This document shows positions 38,311 through 51,800 of a stretch of DNA of 64,000 nt, in pieces. The notes beneath the pieces were generated by a model. The model did not search any database. It was not told the origin of the DNA and was given only the letters and a program-made list of their open reading frames with translations. Source of the stretch: Amborella trichopoda (Eukaryota > Streptophyta > Magnoliopsida > Amborellales > Amborellaceae); contig NW_006496932.1 of NCBI RefSeq assembly GCF_000471905.2, forward strand, positions 827,383 through 891,382, given 5' to 3'. Within the stretch, counting starts at the first letter, position 1. The number at the start of each line of letters is the position of its first letter. A program made the position numbers and the translations under genes.

Positions 38311-41007
38311 GGTGCAGTTTGGGGAAAATATTTATATGGATCTTATTTTTAAGTTTTATTTCTCTATAAACCCCTATTTTTAATTGAACAGTCTAAAAAA
38401 TATATTTTTATAGATTTTATTTTTAAATTTTATTTCTTCATACATCTTTATTTTTAAGCTTCATTTTTTCGTAAACCCAAATTTTAAAACCTATCTAGCG
38501 TAATAAAAATTCTATTTATTATATCTTCAAACCCTCTATACCAATTTTATCTTATTTTTCAACCTAAACAAATTTTACAAAAATACCTCTTTTAAACCCA
38601 TTTTTTTACATTTTTCTCTTTTTCTCTTCAATCTCTCAAACCACTCTCTCTATTTCCCAACTCTCTCTCCCTTCCCATGCCTTTTCCCTGTTCCCAACTT
38701 TCTCTCTCCCAGTGAGAGAAGCAAGTAAAGATGGAGAAAATAGAAAAAAATTAACTTTTTTAAAACAACTTTTTTCAAATTTGTTTGGGTTAAAAACTTT
38801 AAGTAAAAATGAGTACACTTGGTTTAGAGAGTTAGAAAAATAAATAAAATTTAAAACTTAGGTTCACAAGGATATTTTCTCAAAAGTTTATATTAGGTGT
38901 AGCCCTATATTGTATGCAATAGAAAAACCTACTGGAGAAGAAGGTTGTTCTTACCGCGGAAAACCCTCAAATAAATCGATCATCGAACTCAACTTAAATA
39001 CTTCCCTTTATCCAACCAATCATTCTGAATGGAGGGCTAAGATTGCTCCAATCACAATGTCATGTCTCTACACTATTTTATTTTTAATTTTTTTTATAAA
39101 CTATTTTGACATCAAATTTTGGACGTTCAATCCTCTATTAAACTCGCACTAGCGAAAAAATATTACAAAAAATATTTCCAAAAAAAATAAATGACCAAAA
39201 TACCTTTGAAAGTTTCATGGGGTATTTTGGTCATTATATTTATCGAAAATTTATTTTTAATATTTTTTATAGGTACGTCTCAATGAGAAGATGGCATGTA
39301 CCAAATTTCATATTCATACAATTTGTATAAAGAAAACTAAAAATAAAATACTTTGAGATGTCAGATCTAAGATCAAACGGTGAGTGGCTCTCTTGATCAA
39401 AATTGGACGGCTGGATGGTAGGGGAAGCATAGATCTTCTATGTTGTAGGGGAGTACAGAAACTTTTCCCAATAAATGGATTTATTGTAAGAGACTCTAAT
39501 GTATTCCGGCCTAGGTTTTGGTCCCGTCAGGTCTAAAAGTTGGACCCATACCCATATTTATCGAGTCTCAGGTCTATCCTGTCGGGTTACCATCACTATG
39601 AGTTTCTGTTTTTTTTTTTTTGCCCTTCTTTTTTTATCATATACCTATTGGCAACAAGGTTACAATCATCACCCATTAGATTTCAAGCCGTCTGATTTGT
39701 CGTTTAACAGTTAAAAATGACTACGAATTCTTATTATATATGATTCTTAGTACACCCAAGTGAATCAAGCTTTATGTATTTTATCTCCAACAGTTTATGG
39801 TCCTAACCCCGGGTTTGTGAGAGAGGTTCTTTTTTATTTTTGGTTTCATAAACTCAAATATAATAATTTTTTTGGGTCCTCGTGAACTTACTCCCCACCT
39901 TGTGAGTTGGGGATCTCCTTTCACACGATTTGCTCATTGTAGTGGTAAAACGGTTTTCTATTGGACAAATTTTTATTGGTTTTAAGCATGAACCAAACGT
40001 GTGTGACTTTATATGAAAACTGTTTTATGAAGAAATTTTCATACGAACTAAATGAGCTACATTGTGTACATACCCAACGCTACATAGTGTACACACCCAA
40101 CCTAATTAGGAGTCATGCTTGGTTTGAATGGTGAGTTATTGATGTCAACAATACTACTACTCTAAGTTTGATTCTTACTGTTGAACTACCAAAAAAAAAA
40201 TTAAAAAAAAAATATAAACAAAAAGGAAAAGAAAAAAAAACGAGACAAAATATGTGGATTTTATGGATAAGCTAGCCAACTACAATATTGGCTAGAAGAC
40301 CCAAATTACACATTCTGGATGACTCATGTTCACTAACTTTTATCTTCTTTTTCTTTAACGTACAATTTTTTTTTTTTTATTTCACCAATTGTGCTTAGCT
40401 TCAACACACCTCTCCATTAAAATTGTAGGTAAAAATAATTTATATAAAAATATATTTTTTAAAAAAATAACATTAATCTTATGTGCTTGAGATTAAATTT
40501 AAGCCAACCGGCCTATAGCATTCAATAAGTTTGCCACCTCACAAGCATGTTTCCCAAAAAGAAAAAGCATATCCAAGCTAATGGACACATCAAAGGCCTT
40601 GTAACAAAATTGGGCAACTATTGATCTCCCTGATGCAAAGCAAAAGAAGCTTTTTTCTTACCATAAAGGGAAAAAAGATGTCACAAAAAATCATAAAAAA
40701 TGGATGTGTTAGGTCATGCTTGGCTGTAAATGAAAATGGATCCACATTTTTTTTAGATGCATATGGGATTGTCACAAACTGGTTGAGAGTTTGATTGCTA
40801 TTTCTTGCTTGATGTTCGTTCTCAATTGAAACCCTATAAAATTCATTGTAATTCTATAAATTAGAGAAAGAGAGAAAGGGATAGAGATTAGAGAGAGAGA
40901 AAGAGAGGGAGGGGCTAAGGATGAGGTGCACTAAACCTGGGGTTCACCTGTTTCGTATTCGGTTTACCGAACAGGAGATAACTTAAGAAAAAAAATCAAA
41001 AGAAGGG
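38311..41007. other. Divergent intergenic region, UTP11 to RPS12
   Basis: AT-rich, no gene. It includes a hairpin at 39181-39245 (AAATGACCAAAATACC facing GGTATTTTGGTCATT), and a MITE-like phrase at 39950-40065. At about 38880-38905 the phrase AAAAGTTTATATTAGGTGTAG resembles the UTP11 TATA block, hinting that this block is part of a dispersed repeat. Confidence 0.5.
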
Positions 41008-42157
41008 GAAATTACATATAACCCCAAGACCATGTTGTTATGCAACTTACCCCCAACTAGTCTTTTTCTCTCACTTTTTTCCCCAAAACAAATTTTCTAG
41101 CAAATACCCCCAACCATCCCAAAAATTAAAAAAAATGAAAAACTACTTTTACTTTACTCTTTACCTCTCTCCTCCCTTACTTTACCATTTACCGTTTACC
41201 CTTTACCCACACCTTTCTCTCCCCTTCCCCATGAGACCTAAAAAATTAGTGTGAGAGGACCCACAGTCTACAGACGCACTCACGGCATGAGATCCTTCCC
41301 TCTTGCGCTCTCTCTCGGGCCAAGCTCTCTCCTTCTCCTTCTTCAAAGGATTTTTTGGCCCGAGTCCTACCCTCTTTCTCTCTTCTACTGTCTCATTGAA
41401 TCCAGGGCCCGATCTCTCTTGTTGAAATAGCTATCAATTTCTTTGCCCTAGCCTAAGCCCCCAAAGCCCGTAGCTCTAGTTCTCCTTATTATTAGTTAAC
41501 ATGTAATACCACCCAAAAGCAAAAAGAAAAAAAAGGAAGGTTGAGGGATAGAGAGAGAGAAAATGGTCTGGCAATCTATGAGGGCGATCCAGAAAGAGTT
41601 TTTAGAATCACAACGCTACGATATTGTGTAAGTGTGGTCCGATAGTGGAATACTTTGGAGTCATAGGGTTCCGGTACTATGTAAGTATGGTCCGGTAGTG
41701 GAACACTATGGAGTCGCAGGGCTTCGGCACTGTGTAAGTGCGGTCCCGCAGTGGAACACTTTGGAGTAACAGGGCTCCGACACTTTGTAAGTGCGGTTCG
41801 ATAGTAGAACACTTTGGAATCACAGCGTTTCAACACTGCGTAAGTGTGGTCCGGCAGTGGATCAAGCGCTCCGACACTATATAAGTACGGTCAGGCAGTG
41901 TAACACTATAGAGTCAAAGGGCCCTGGCACTGTGTAAATGCGGTCTGACAACGTGCTACTGGGGTCCAAAAATCAACGTCAAATCTGACTAAATTGATTT
42001 TTATGTATGAGAAAGTCATTTTCGTCTAAAAAACTGAACTTATTTTCTTGGGGATATTTGCATGAAAAGTTTATTATGGAAAAAAAAGTGAAAGAAAAAA
42101 TTAACTGGGGCTAAGTTGCATAAAAAGTGTAGTCATAAGGTCTTTTTATAATTTTTC
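41008..42157. mobile_element. 1.15-kb element with inverted termini of about 115 bp
   Basis: The left terminus (GAAATTACATATAACCCC ... TTATGCAACTTACCCCC ... GCAAATACCCCCAACC) matches the reverse complement of the right terminus (about 42040-42157: GGGGATATTTGCATG ... GGGGCTAAGTTGCATAA ... TATAATTTTTC). The long, diverged termini and absence of a transposase suggest a non-autonomous Mutator-like or other DNA element. I could not define a target duplication. A minisatellite fills its centre. Confidence 0.65.
41621..41950. repeat. 53-bp minisatellite, seven units
   Basis: The anchor GTAAGTGYGGTCC recurs at 41628, 41681, 41734, 41787, 41840, 41881 and 41934: spacing 53, 53, 53, 53, 41 and 53 bp. 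One unit has therefore lost 12 bp. Units contain GTGGAACACTTTGGAGT and CAGGGCTCCG and differ from one another by about 10-20 percent by eye. Confidence 0.85.
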
Positions 42158-42463
42158 AAAAAAATATGGAAAAATTGTGGAGGAGAAGGGGGTTCGCCGT
42201 AATTTGAGAACAATGTGTTCCCATTTTATAATTGACCCCTATATAATCCGTACATAATTTTATATTGAATTTAACCAAGGGGTAAATGGATAGTAATACT
42301 CCAGCGGGAGTATACAATCCTAAGATTACTCCTACATTTGATTTTACCCAGGGGAGTAAATGGACGGTAGTACTCCAGCCGTCCAGCGGGAGTATACTTT
42401 TGGTATTGAAATTTTGACGCATATCAAGAAATAACGCGTGAGGCACATCATAAAACCCACTGA

Positions 42464-42554
42464 TATAAATAGCGGCGTTGTGCTGCCCTTTACCTTTTAC
42501 ACAGGAGTTCCATTAACTACCTAGCTCTTCTTCTCTGTAAGGTAATTAGGGTTT
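42464..42554 (+). promoter_or_regulatory. RPS12 core promoter and telo-box
   Basis: TATAAATAG at 42464-42472 lies about 30 bp before a pyrimidine-rich start region (CCCTTTACCTTTTACAC). TTAGGGTTT (reverse complement of the telo-box AAACCCTAA, common in plant ribosomal-protein genes) is at 42546-42554, just inside the 5'UTR intron. A further TAGGGTTTT is at about 42646. Upstream, at 42290-42400, ACTCC and GCGGGAGTATAC phrases are duplicated. Confidence 0.65.
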
Positions 42555-42834
42555 TTGCTTCAGTATGGTTGTTCGTTTTTCTCTTTACTCTGCATTTTCT
42601 CTTTCTTGTTTTAGTAATCAAAATCTTGTGCTTTCATTTCCCTATTAGGGTTTTATTGCTCTAGTTATTCTTTCCTATTTATGGTCTTCAATGTCAAAAT
42701 TTTCCTTTTTTCCCTTTCTTTCTTTAAAGGGTTCATGCTTTGTAACTTTTCAGCCATTTTTTAGTTTTTCTGATTGCTTCTGTATCTTCCTAGGGTTGAT
42801 ATCATCAAGGAAATCAAGGAAATAATCCGTGAAA

Positions 42835-45800
42835 ATGTCAGCTGGGTATGGTCCTCAATCTTCTCGAGAAATATTTTGTTTTGATATTATTTGATTTTCA
42901 TTTCTGGTTTGTAAGTCAAATCTTGATCTATGGAATTCAGTGTGGTTTCAATACCATTGTGAATTGTCAACATAGTGTAATGCCGTGGAGTTTTCTATTG
43001 TTTTTCTTCAATCTCACTTTTTCCATGACTGAAAATTTATGCTTGCTAGTTCTTACCACTACCATGACGAGTAATTTGTTGCAAAATTTTGTACGGTTAG
43101 CAATGGATGCGTAATTTCAATATGCTAACCAGCAAGAAGCAAATATGGCAATAGAAAGTTTTTGTTTTAGGATTCCTGTGCAGGGTTAGCATTCCTTTAT
43201 TTTAAGCTCTGGATGCACTATGCGCAGATAACATTTCCTCTGTGCAGGGTTAATTCAAATGAGTTTGAATCCAGACACTTATTTACTTTTTTGGATACGT
43301 TGTCTCCTTTCTAACATATGTCTTTGAAGTATATACTATCTATTTGATTTCTATTATAGACACAAGGATACTGGATAGTTCCTTAGCTGTTGAAGGGGCA
43401 GGTTATTCTATTATCGACACATGGATACTGGATAGTTCATTAGCTGTTGAAGGAGCAGGTTATTTGATTGAGCTAGAGCCTGATCATTTTTTTGAAGTGT
43501 TGTAGTTTTGCCTATAACGATGAATAAGTTTGTTGAATCACACAAACTCGAATTTTCCGTTCGGTTGCAGCTGTTTCTGGGGAAAAACACATTGAATCCA
43601 TCATTTGTGCTCGTAAGAAATTGAAAGTTTGTCATGTTACTTAGCCTATAAGACTATAAGAATCAGTGGGGGAAGTAAAACTTCCTAACAGTGGTACACA
43701 CAATCCTTGTATGTCAACTGTTATGTAAATGAAACTTTCAAAGTGTTTCTGGAGGCTTATTTTGATAAATGGCTTAGATAGTATCCCCTTGGAGGCTTAA
43801 TGTTTATACTTGTATCTATTAGAAATTGAAGTTCATTATAGAATGTAAGTTTGGGAATGAAGATTTATGATACACCATGCAACGATGCCTTGTTTCAATG
43901 CTTATTAGGAAACGGTGTTACAAACGCTCGATAAACACTTTTCACGATGGGTTGTTTATAGCCACGGTGTAATAAGTGACACACGTTTGACTTAGGGTTT
44001 GAATGGTGGAACATGATTCATGTAGCCAACCCCAAAAAGTTGAGATAAGGCTCGGATCCTGTTGATGATGTTGTAGTGAAAGAGCAGTCATCCATTAAAT
44101 TCAATATTTATTTTATTTTTGGGTATTTCTATAGTATTTATTATTTTAAGGGGTTGGATGTCATTATTTAATTGGAGTCCTAAATTGGTGGGATTTGGTG
44201 AGGATTAAGTACATGCTAAAGAGAGATGGGAACTAGTTTAAGTTTAGGTTTTTGTATGTAGTTGGAAGCTTGTGAAGGAAGTCTTACAAAATACCAAAAG
44301 GGGTCCTTATATGTATTTATTTAGAAATATTTTTTGTGTGTAAAATGAGGATATGTGCCTCTCATGTGAGTAGTAAGATTTGAATATCAGAGTTCAGATT
44401 TATTTTTCTTTTTCTTTATTTGAATTTCAGACTATGATTAGACCACTCTCTTATCTTAGGCTTGTGGTTTTTTTTCTTTTAGATTTTTGTGGTTGAATTT
44501 AATTTAGGGAAGAGGAAGAACAAAAATAAACTACACCAAAATAGGAAAAATAAGAAAAAGTGAGAATATACCCTCGTTCTAATTCTGCAAGGGGGTCACA
44601 AGATCCTAAAATCAATTTCTTCTTTTATCTATCTATTTTTTGTCCAACACTCGCACATCTATAGAAAAAACCAAAACAATCTATATTGCTCCATTAGAAA
44701 CCTTGATCCCTGTTAAATCCTAGCCCTTCATTCTTATAAAGTTAAGTTTCCAATGTTACCGCACAAACTCTCTATTTAAAAAGATATAAATACCCCATGA
44801 AGAAGAAAATGGAAAAACCCTACTTCATTGACTATGTCATTCTCATGGGGGTGGGATAACTAAATAAGCTTGACCTGGAGCTTGTTGAACTCGTCACATC
44901 GTTCAAAGGCCGCCTTGTAGTAGTTGTTGGCATGATGCCGCCATTTGTCTTGGCACTCCTTCCATCGTAATTTATCAAATAATAGTCCATGTATTTTGGA
45001 GCTTCTTATGGAAATATGTGAAATCTGTAGATGATTTTAACCCTATCTCGCATTAAATGGATTGTATTTCATATATTGTGATTAATTTGATGGGTTCTTA
45101 ATGGTTGTTAATGGAGTTCGTAGTATTGTTTGGTTAGTTTCAGCATTTTTTTGCTTTTAGTTTTATGTCTTCATGATATGCGATACATTCTGTTTCATTC
45201 TTAGACTGCTCTCCAAGGTTGAAATTTGGTTATGGGCCTACTTGATTGCAATACCCTCCTCTTGGGGATCGATACTTTCCAATCCTTGACTTATTTCACC
45301 CATCTCTCCTCAAAGTTCACTTATTTGTCCTTGATGTTCGCCAATCTGGGCTTGAAAACTTCCATGGTTTTATTTATGCTTCTTTGATTATTGATTCGCA
45401 ACCTCCATTATTGTGGCAATCTTGGTTGTAAGAGCAGGCTTTGGTTGCCTTGTGGTGGCTGGATCTTTTGAAGCTCTGATACTACTTGATTTGAGGAAGT
45501 GGCAAAGAAAACAAACTAAACTAGAAAAATAAAAATAAAATAAGTGGAAATAATATATTCTTTATATGACGTAGTAAAGGTATTAGGGCTTTCCTTTCTC
45601 TGTCTTCAGGAGTTTTTTTTGTTGTTGTAGAGAGTCGATGTGTAGAATTAGAAATATAATTTTGAAAAGATAGATGATGATTTAGTAGTGAATAGGGTCT
45701 CTTATGGAGCAAGTTAGGTTTTATACATGTGTGTTTGTGTGCTTGTGTGTGCCAGATAGGGAGAATAAGAATTGATTTTGGGATCTTGTAACTTTTTACG

Positions 45801-48800
45801 TGGTTTATTCTCTCTTTTTATTTTTTTTCCGTGGACTGATTTGAGAGTTGATCCTTGATATATCGGAAAGCGAACAAGATTTGTGTAGCATACCCTAAGA
45901 AGTTGGGATGAGGCTCAAATGGTTATGATTACGATGATGATGATGATATTCCCTCTTTTTTTATTGTAGTTCTCTACCACTTCCCTATGTCAAAATTTAT
46001 TCTCTTGATGTCTATCTCTCGATTTTCACTGTGCCAAGCCATGTTTTTGGGGCGATAGCTGTTTTGTGAAGGTGTTGTGACTTGATGTTTGTTGAGTTCT
46101 ATCATTCCCCATTAGACAATCATAATCCTATTCACCTATTCAATCTATTAAGTGAAAAAAAAGGTTTCTGAAATATTTATCCTGCATAAAATAACATTAT
46201 CCATCTATGGAGCTTCACTCATTCCTATACTGTTAGGCATCTATAAATAATCAAACATCCATCCAAACATATTGTATCATTCTATTATGTCTGAAGTAGT
46301 TATCTTGAAAATTGAAGCTATTTTTATTAAACTTTGAAAGGTTGAAGTAATACAACCAATATGAAATTGGGTTCCGATTTTGAATTGAAGGCCCTAATTT
46401 AGTTGAGCACCTTAACTGTCGTCTATTCCCAACTTTTGAACTTGTGAATCTGTTATCCTTGGACTTCATTTTTTTTAATTTATTTTATTAAAACAAAAGA
46501 TTTGTATAAGTATGGGTGAAAGAAGTTGATACAGCTGAAAATTCTGTCACGAATGAATTTTATACAAGAACCAAGAATATGGGATCTCTTATCATAAGAG
46601 GGCAGCAGCATGAACCCGATTTTTCATTGGCTGTAGTAGCCTCTTTTTGCGCATGGTTTAAGGAGACACGAAAGTATCAAAGGTGGAAATTCTCCTCAAA
46701 GTGATGTGCCCGTCTCCATGTGCAGGGTGCGCTTCTGTTGGCGCATCCAATAATATTGAGAGTCTCCTTCAGTGAGCAAGTGCCGGCCCAACTGTGATCG
46801 AATAGCTTGGGACCCCTGAGGAGAGCTTGGGTCTTGGACAATGTTGTGTCCCCAACACCATTGGATTGGAGTAGCTGGGAATGAAGTTGCTGAGCCGATC
46901 TCTTAAAATCCCGTTGACTCTAGATGGTTTTGAATCATCCAAAGAGCACCCGTTGAAGTTTGTTTAATATGTTACTCAGTGTATCTAAAAGCTCTAGGCG
47001 GGTCCTAGGCGGCTTGGGGGGTCCAAGCCGCTTAGCGCCTAAGCAGCCGCCTGGGTGGGCGCCTAGAAACCTGCGCAGCTGCTCAGTTGAAAAAAAAGTA
47101 AAAATCCCAATATACCATATTCCAAGTTAAAAAAAAAAGAAAAAAGGAAAGAAGTCGAGAAGAGAATTTTGATAATCCATATTGTTAAAATAGTAAACTG
47201 TAAAACCATACAAGTGTAGGATATAAAAGTCAACACTCAATACAACAGAAATATACAGAAATTTAGAAAATATACAGTCTAACAAAAGTCAACACTCATG
47301 ACTCAACACAACAGTCAACAAACTCAACAATGAACACTCAGCAGTCAGCACCAAGAGGCAAGAGTCTTCAATCATCATCATCATCAGAAGGAATATCAAT
47401 AGGGCAAGCCTCGTCATCTGCATCAGAGTCGAGGCCATCATCATCAGAGTCATCTCCTTCTTCAATATAACGCTTATCCTCCTATGTTTCTTTTGAATCT
47501 GCCTCTTCTTCCTCCTCTTTTTCTACCTTCCCCTTACTAGTATGTGTAGTCTGTGCAGATGAGGCCCTAGGAGTTTTGGCTGCTCTACCATTTTTTTTGT
47601 GCTTCTCTGAACTCAAATATTGTATAATTTCCTCTTTGGTAGCGTCAGGAACATTTTTACATGGGGCAACATCCCTCGTAATACCGGCAAGGTGTTTTTT
47701 AAACTAGTAATTGCCCTCATTAGTATCCTTTCCACAATAATTACATTTAATACGATTTTTATCCCTTGGATTCGGGTTATAACCATGCTTCCAACTCGGA
47801 TCATCACTCCGACTCGAAACTGGAGAAGATACTTCCATAGAACAAGGCTTATTTTCATCTTTTTTTGATTTTTCAAAATTCAAAAGATGTCTAATCTCAT
47901 TTTGAACTACTTCATGAACCTTTGTGCAAGAAGCAACATTACCTCTAACACCAGCAAGGTGTTTTTTGAATTGGCTAATACCCCCATTGGTATCTTTTTC
48001 ACAAAAATTACACCTTATACAATTTTTATCATTTGGTTTTGAGTTGTACCCATACTTCCAACCCGGATCACTTTTTCTAGGAGTAGCAGATATAGATATA
48101 TGACAAGGATTTTGTTCTTGCTTTTGTTTTCCATAACGCAAAAATTGCTTAATCTCCTTCTTGATAGCTTCAGGAACATTTTTACAAGGGGCAACATCCC
48201 CTTTAATACCGGCAAGATGTTTCTTAAATCGGTTTATGCCTCATTTTATATCTTTTTCACAAAAATTGCATCTAACGCAGTTTTTGTCACTTGGATTCGC
48301 GTTGTATCCATATTTCAAACCCGGATCTCCACTCCGACTAACTCTTGAAGAAGACATCTTAAAATAAAACAAGCAATCCAAAAAATGAACTTACTTTGGT
48401 TGCTTGAACTCCAAACTTTGAGAAACACTTTGATGATTTGATCCAATGAAATGTAGTATTTTGGAGGTTTCTGTTATAAAAGGGGTTCTAGTGGGTTTAG
48501 GGTTCAAATGAACCTAAAAGGCATCATTTGAAAAAAATGAAAGAAAAAAAAAAAAAAGTTTTCCGTCTCTAGGCGGGGCGCAGGCCCTGGGCGGTCGCCC
48601 AGGGCTGGGAGCTAGGCGGCTGCCTTGGCGGATTCCGTACCGCCCAGGGAAGACCGCCCAGTTTGACCGCCTAGTCGCCTAGGCCTTCTGGACCTCCTAG
48701 GCGCTAGGCGGTCCGTTTTTTTGAACTATGATGGTACTGCTCAGGGGGGTATCCAAGTTGAGTATATGGCAATCTTTTGGGTTTGGCCCATATGATGCGC

Positions 48801-51800
48801 TCCAGCGACTCGCAATGTGTGAGGTTAAAAACCAAAGAACTCCTTGCAGGAGAGTGTCCATAAGGAAATTATGGCCCTGGATCCCTTATTGAGTGTGACA
48901 AGGTTGAGCTCCGAGTCTTGGAATATTTGCCTAATTTATTCCAACCAATTGATCCAGATTATACAAGTAATAGTGAGCCCCCAAAGGATTGATTGGAAGA
49001 GGGATAATACTAAAGCATCTGTGGAGGTTGGGATGACCCAAGGAAGGCCAAAGGGGTTGAGGAAGAATTGCGTTATTTTAGATGTGGTCTAAAGTGGAAG
49101 CTTTTTTTAGGACCATAATCCATTTCAAGCCTGTTCTGGGATGGTCCACAACTTTCCACTGGTAGCCAGGGCTCCCTTTCTTCCACTGATGTAGGTTTGT
49201 TTGAAACCTCAGGTTCCATATCGGGCAGTCACCTAGTATTTCATGGGTTCATGAAATGGTAGCTTATTGATCAATGGTGATGGAGAACATGCTTGGGAAG
49301 AGAGATTCAGGAGTACTGCTGGCAGTCCACAGGTCTCTAATTGATGAAACTGCCTGCTTGGGCTCAGAATCGATGTGGGAGTAGAAATTATACATTACCC
49401 CACCGGTGGATTGGGCATACTTGGGAAGCCATCTTAGGGGGTTGACTCCATACCTATACATCATCTCCGCTGTTAGTTGCGGTTCTCTGTGAATCGCTGT
49501 CAATCTTTATAGCCATTTACCAAGTAAGGTGGAATTCATATCCTTCGGTCTTCTTATCCCTATGCTATCTTCCTGTTTAGGTAGGTTAACCTCATCCCAT
49601 TTGATGAGTTGGAACTTGTGGGTGTTCCTAGAATCCTCTGAAGGAAATGTTTTATCATGGTCTTGAACTTTTTGATGGTCAGCATGGGCACACTGAGAGG
49701 GATATATGGATTAAGGGAGTACAAGCCAAGGTAGCTTTGATGAGAGTGATGGCGATCCCCAAGAGATACGAACCCAAATTTCCTGGCTGCTGGACTTATT
49801 TCAAAGTTTTCTTTGACAACCTTAGCTTATTCTTCTTTTTTAGAGGTCTTTTTCTTTTTTTTAGAACAAACAAAGAGAGTGATGGCGACCCCCTAGAGCT
49901 TATTCTTTTTCTAGGTCTGCTTCTTTTGTTAGAACAAAAAAAGCTTTATCATTTTCTCCCCCAAACAAAAAAATTCATTTCAAAAGGTACTTTTTCTTCT
50001 GTGATCTCTGTGACCAAAATTCATGATTATGCTCGAACATTGTGAAAGCATAATCTTGAGATGATGATCCCAATATTAAGCAATGCAGAATTTATTCTCA
50101 CATTCCAAAAGTTTCTCCATTTAAGTTTCCCTATGAAATTCTCAAGTCCAACTATGAAAAAGAAGAAATCAAATAGAAGGCCTAATCTATTTAAATATCA
50201 AACATCATACATATTTCTCTTATTTGATAGATATGATGTATGCATCATGTCAATTATCAAAGCCATGGATGCATGATAGGATGGGAAAGATTCCTGGATG
50301 CATGATATGACAGGAAAGATTCCTGACCTTTTTTTTTTTTGCATTTCTTTGGCAATTTGTTCCTTGGTAAGTTTTTTTGTGGGTCATATTCTTAGTGATT
50401 GTTATGTGCAATTAATCATACTAGAGAGTTATTATCAGTTTCCATCAACATTCAGTTAATCATTTATTGTATCTCCAGCAGCCTTCTCTCTATACATTAT
50501 AAATATGTATGTGTGTGCATGTTTCCTTGCGTGCATGTTGTGCGCCTGTGTAGCTGCCATTATTTTTCTGGTAATCATGAAGTGGCGGGCTTTTGTTTCG
50601 GTCTTAACAGAGATGAAGCTTCAAATGTTCCGGCTGAGGCCTCTGGTCCCGCTCTTGGCGAACCAATGGACATTATGACCGCTCTTCAACTCGTATTGAA
50701 GAAGTCACTCGCTCATGATGGCATTGCCCGTGGCCTCCACGAGGCTGCCAAAGTCATTGAGAAGCATGCTGCTCAGCTGTGTGTGCTTGCTGAGGATTGC
50801 GACCAAGTTGACTATGTGAAGCTGGTCAGAGCCATTTGTGCTGATAACAATGTTAGCTTGATCACTGTGCCAAGTGCTAAGACACTTGGAGAGTGGGTTG
50901 GGGTAAGTAGATTGAGCTTACTCTTACTTTTTATGTGATGGTATTTTTTCATTACACCATGTATGTGATAATTTGTCAAAGTTCATCGGGTTGACTTTTA
51001 TGAAATGCTTTCTTGGAATGATTGATCGTTTGTTTGCTTGTTGCATTGTGAGAATATGGACTTTAGACCTGTTACTTGGATCTTCTTAGGACCTTGGTTA
51101 TCATTATTATTCCCTTGGTTAAATTAGAGACTCCTATTTATTGTGGGAGTGCCTGTACCTTGGAAGAAATTCCCTTAGAGACAAAGATTGGGAGGGACCC
51201 TTATGTAAGAGATGTGCATAAGCAAACAACAATAAAGAACACAAGGAAAGCAACAGCAACAGAACACAGAACAGGAAATAAAGAAACAGATGGAGAAGGA
51301 AACAGATAAACATAATATATGACTTAAAAACATGCACACCGAAGGTCTATAAACAACTATAAGGATCAAACTTACAAATACAAGAGACAAGCAGAAGTAA
51401 GAAACTTACAAACATAAGTGGAAAGAAGAAACACACGCATAAGCAGAAAGAAGAAGCACACCAGAAAGAAACTAGGCTGAGAGGCTCTAAGTAGCACTCT
51501 GCCCTTTACAAATGACTTAAGGGGCTATATATAGACCGTCGACGTGAAATCCGGACTTCAAACAAAATTAAAAAAAAACAGCTGGCTTGGACAGGTGGCC
51601 TTATGTACTGTAAAAAGTTGATGTACAGTGGACAGGTGGCCTTATGTACTGTAAAAAGTTGATGTACAGTGGACAAGTGGCCAATCATGAACAGTGCTGT
51701 CAACAGAATAGTGTTGAAAAGTGCTGCCGACAAAATAGTGTTGTACAGTGCTTCTTGAACAGTGCTGCCGACAAAATAGTATTGTTTAGTCTGTATCATA

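Noticed and set aside
45246..45431. Plus-strand open frame near 45.3 kb as a gene
   Set aside because: It is the complement of the decayed leader of an LTR element and has no recognised homology or splice context.
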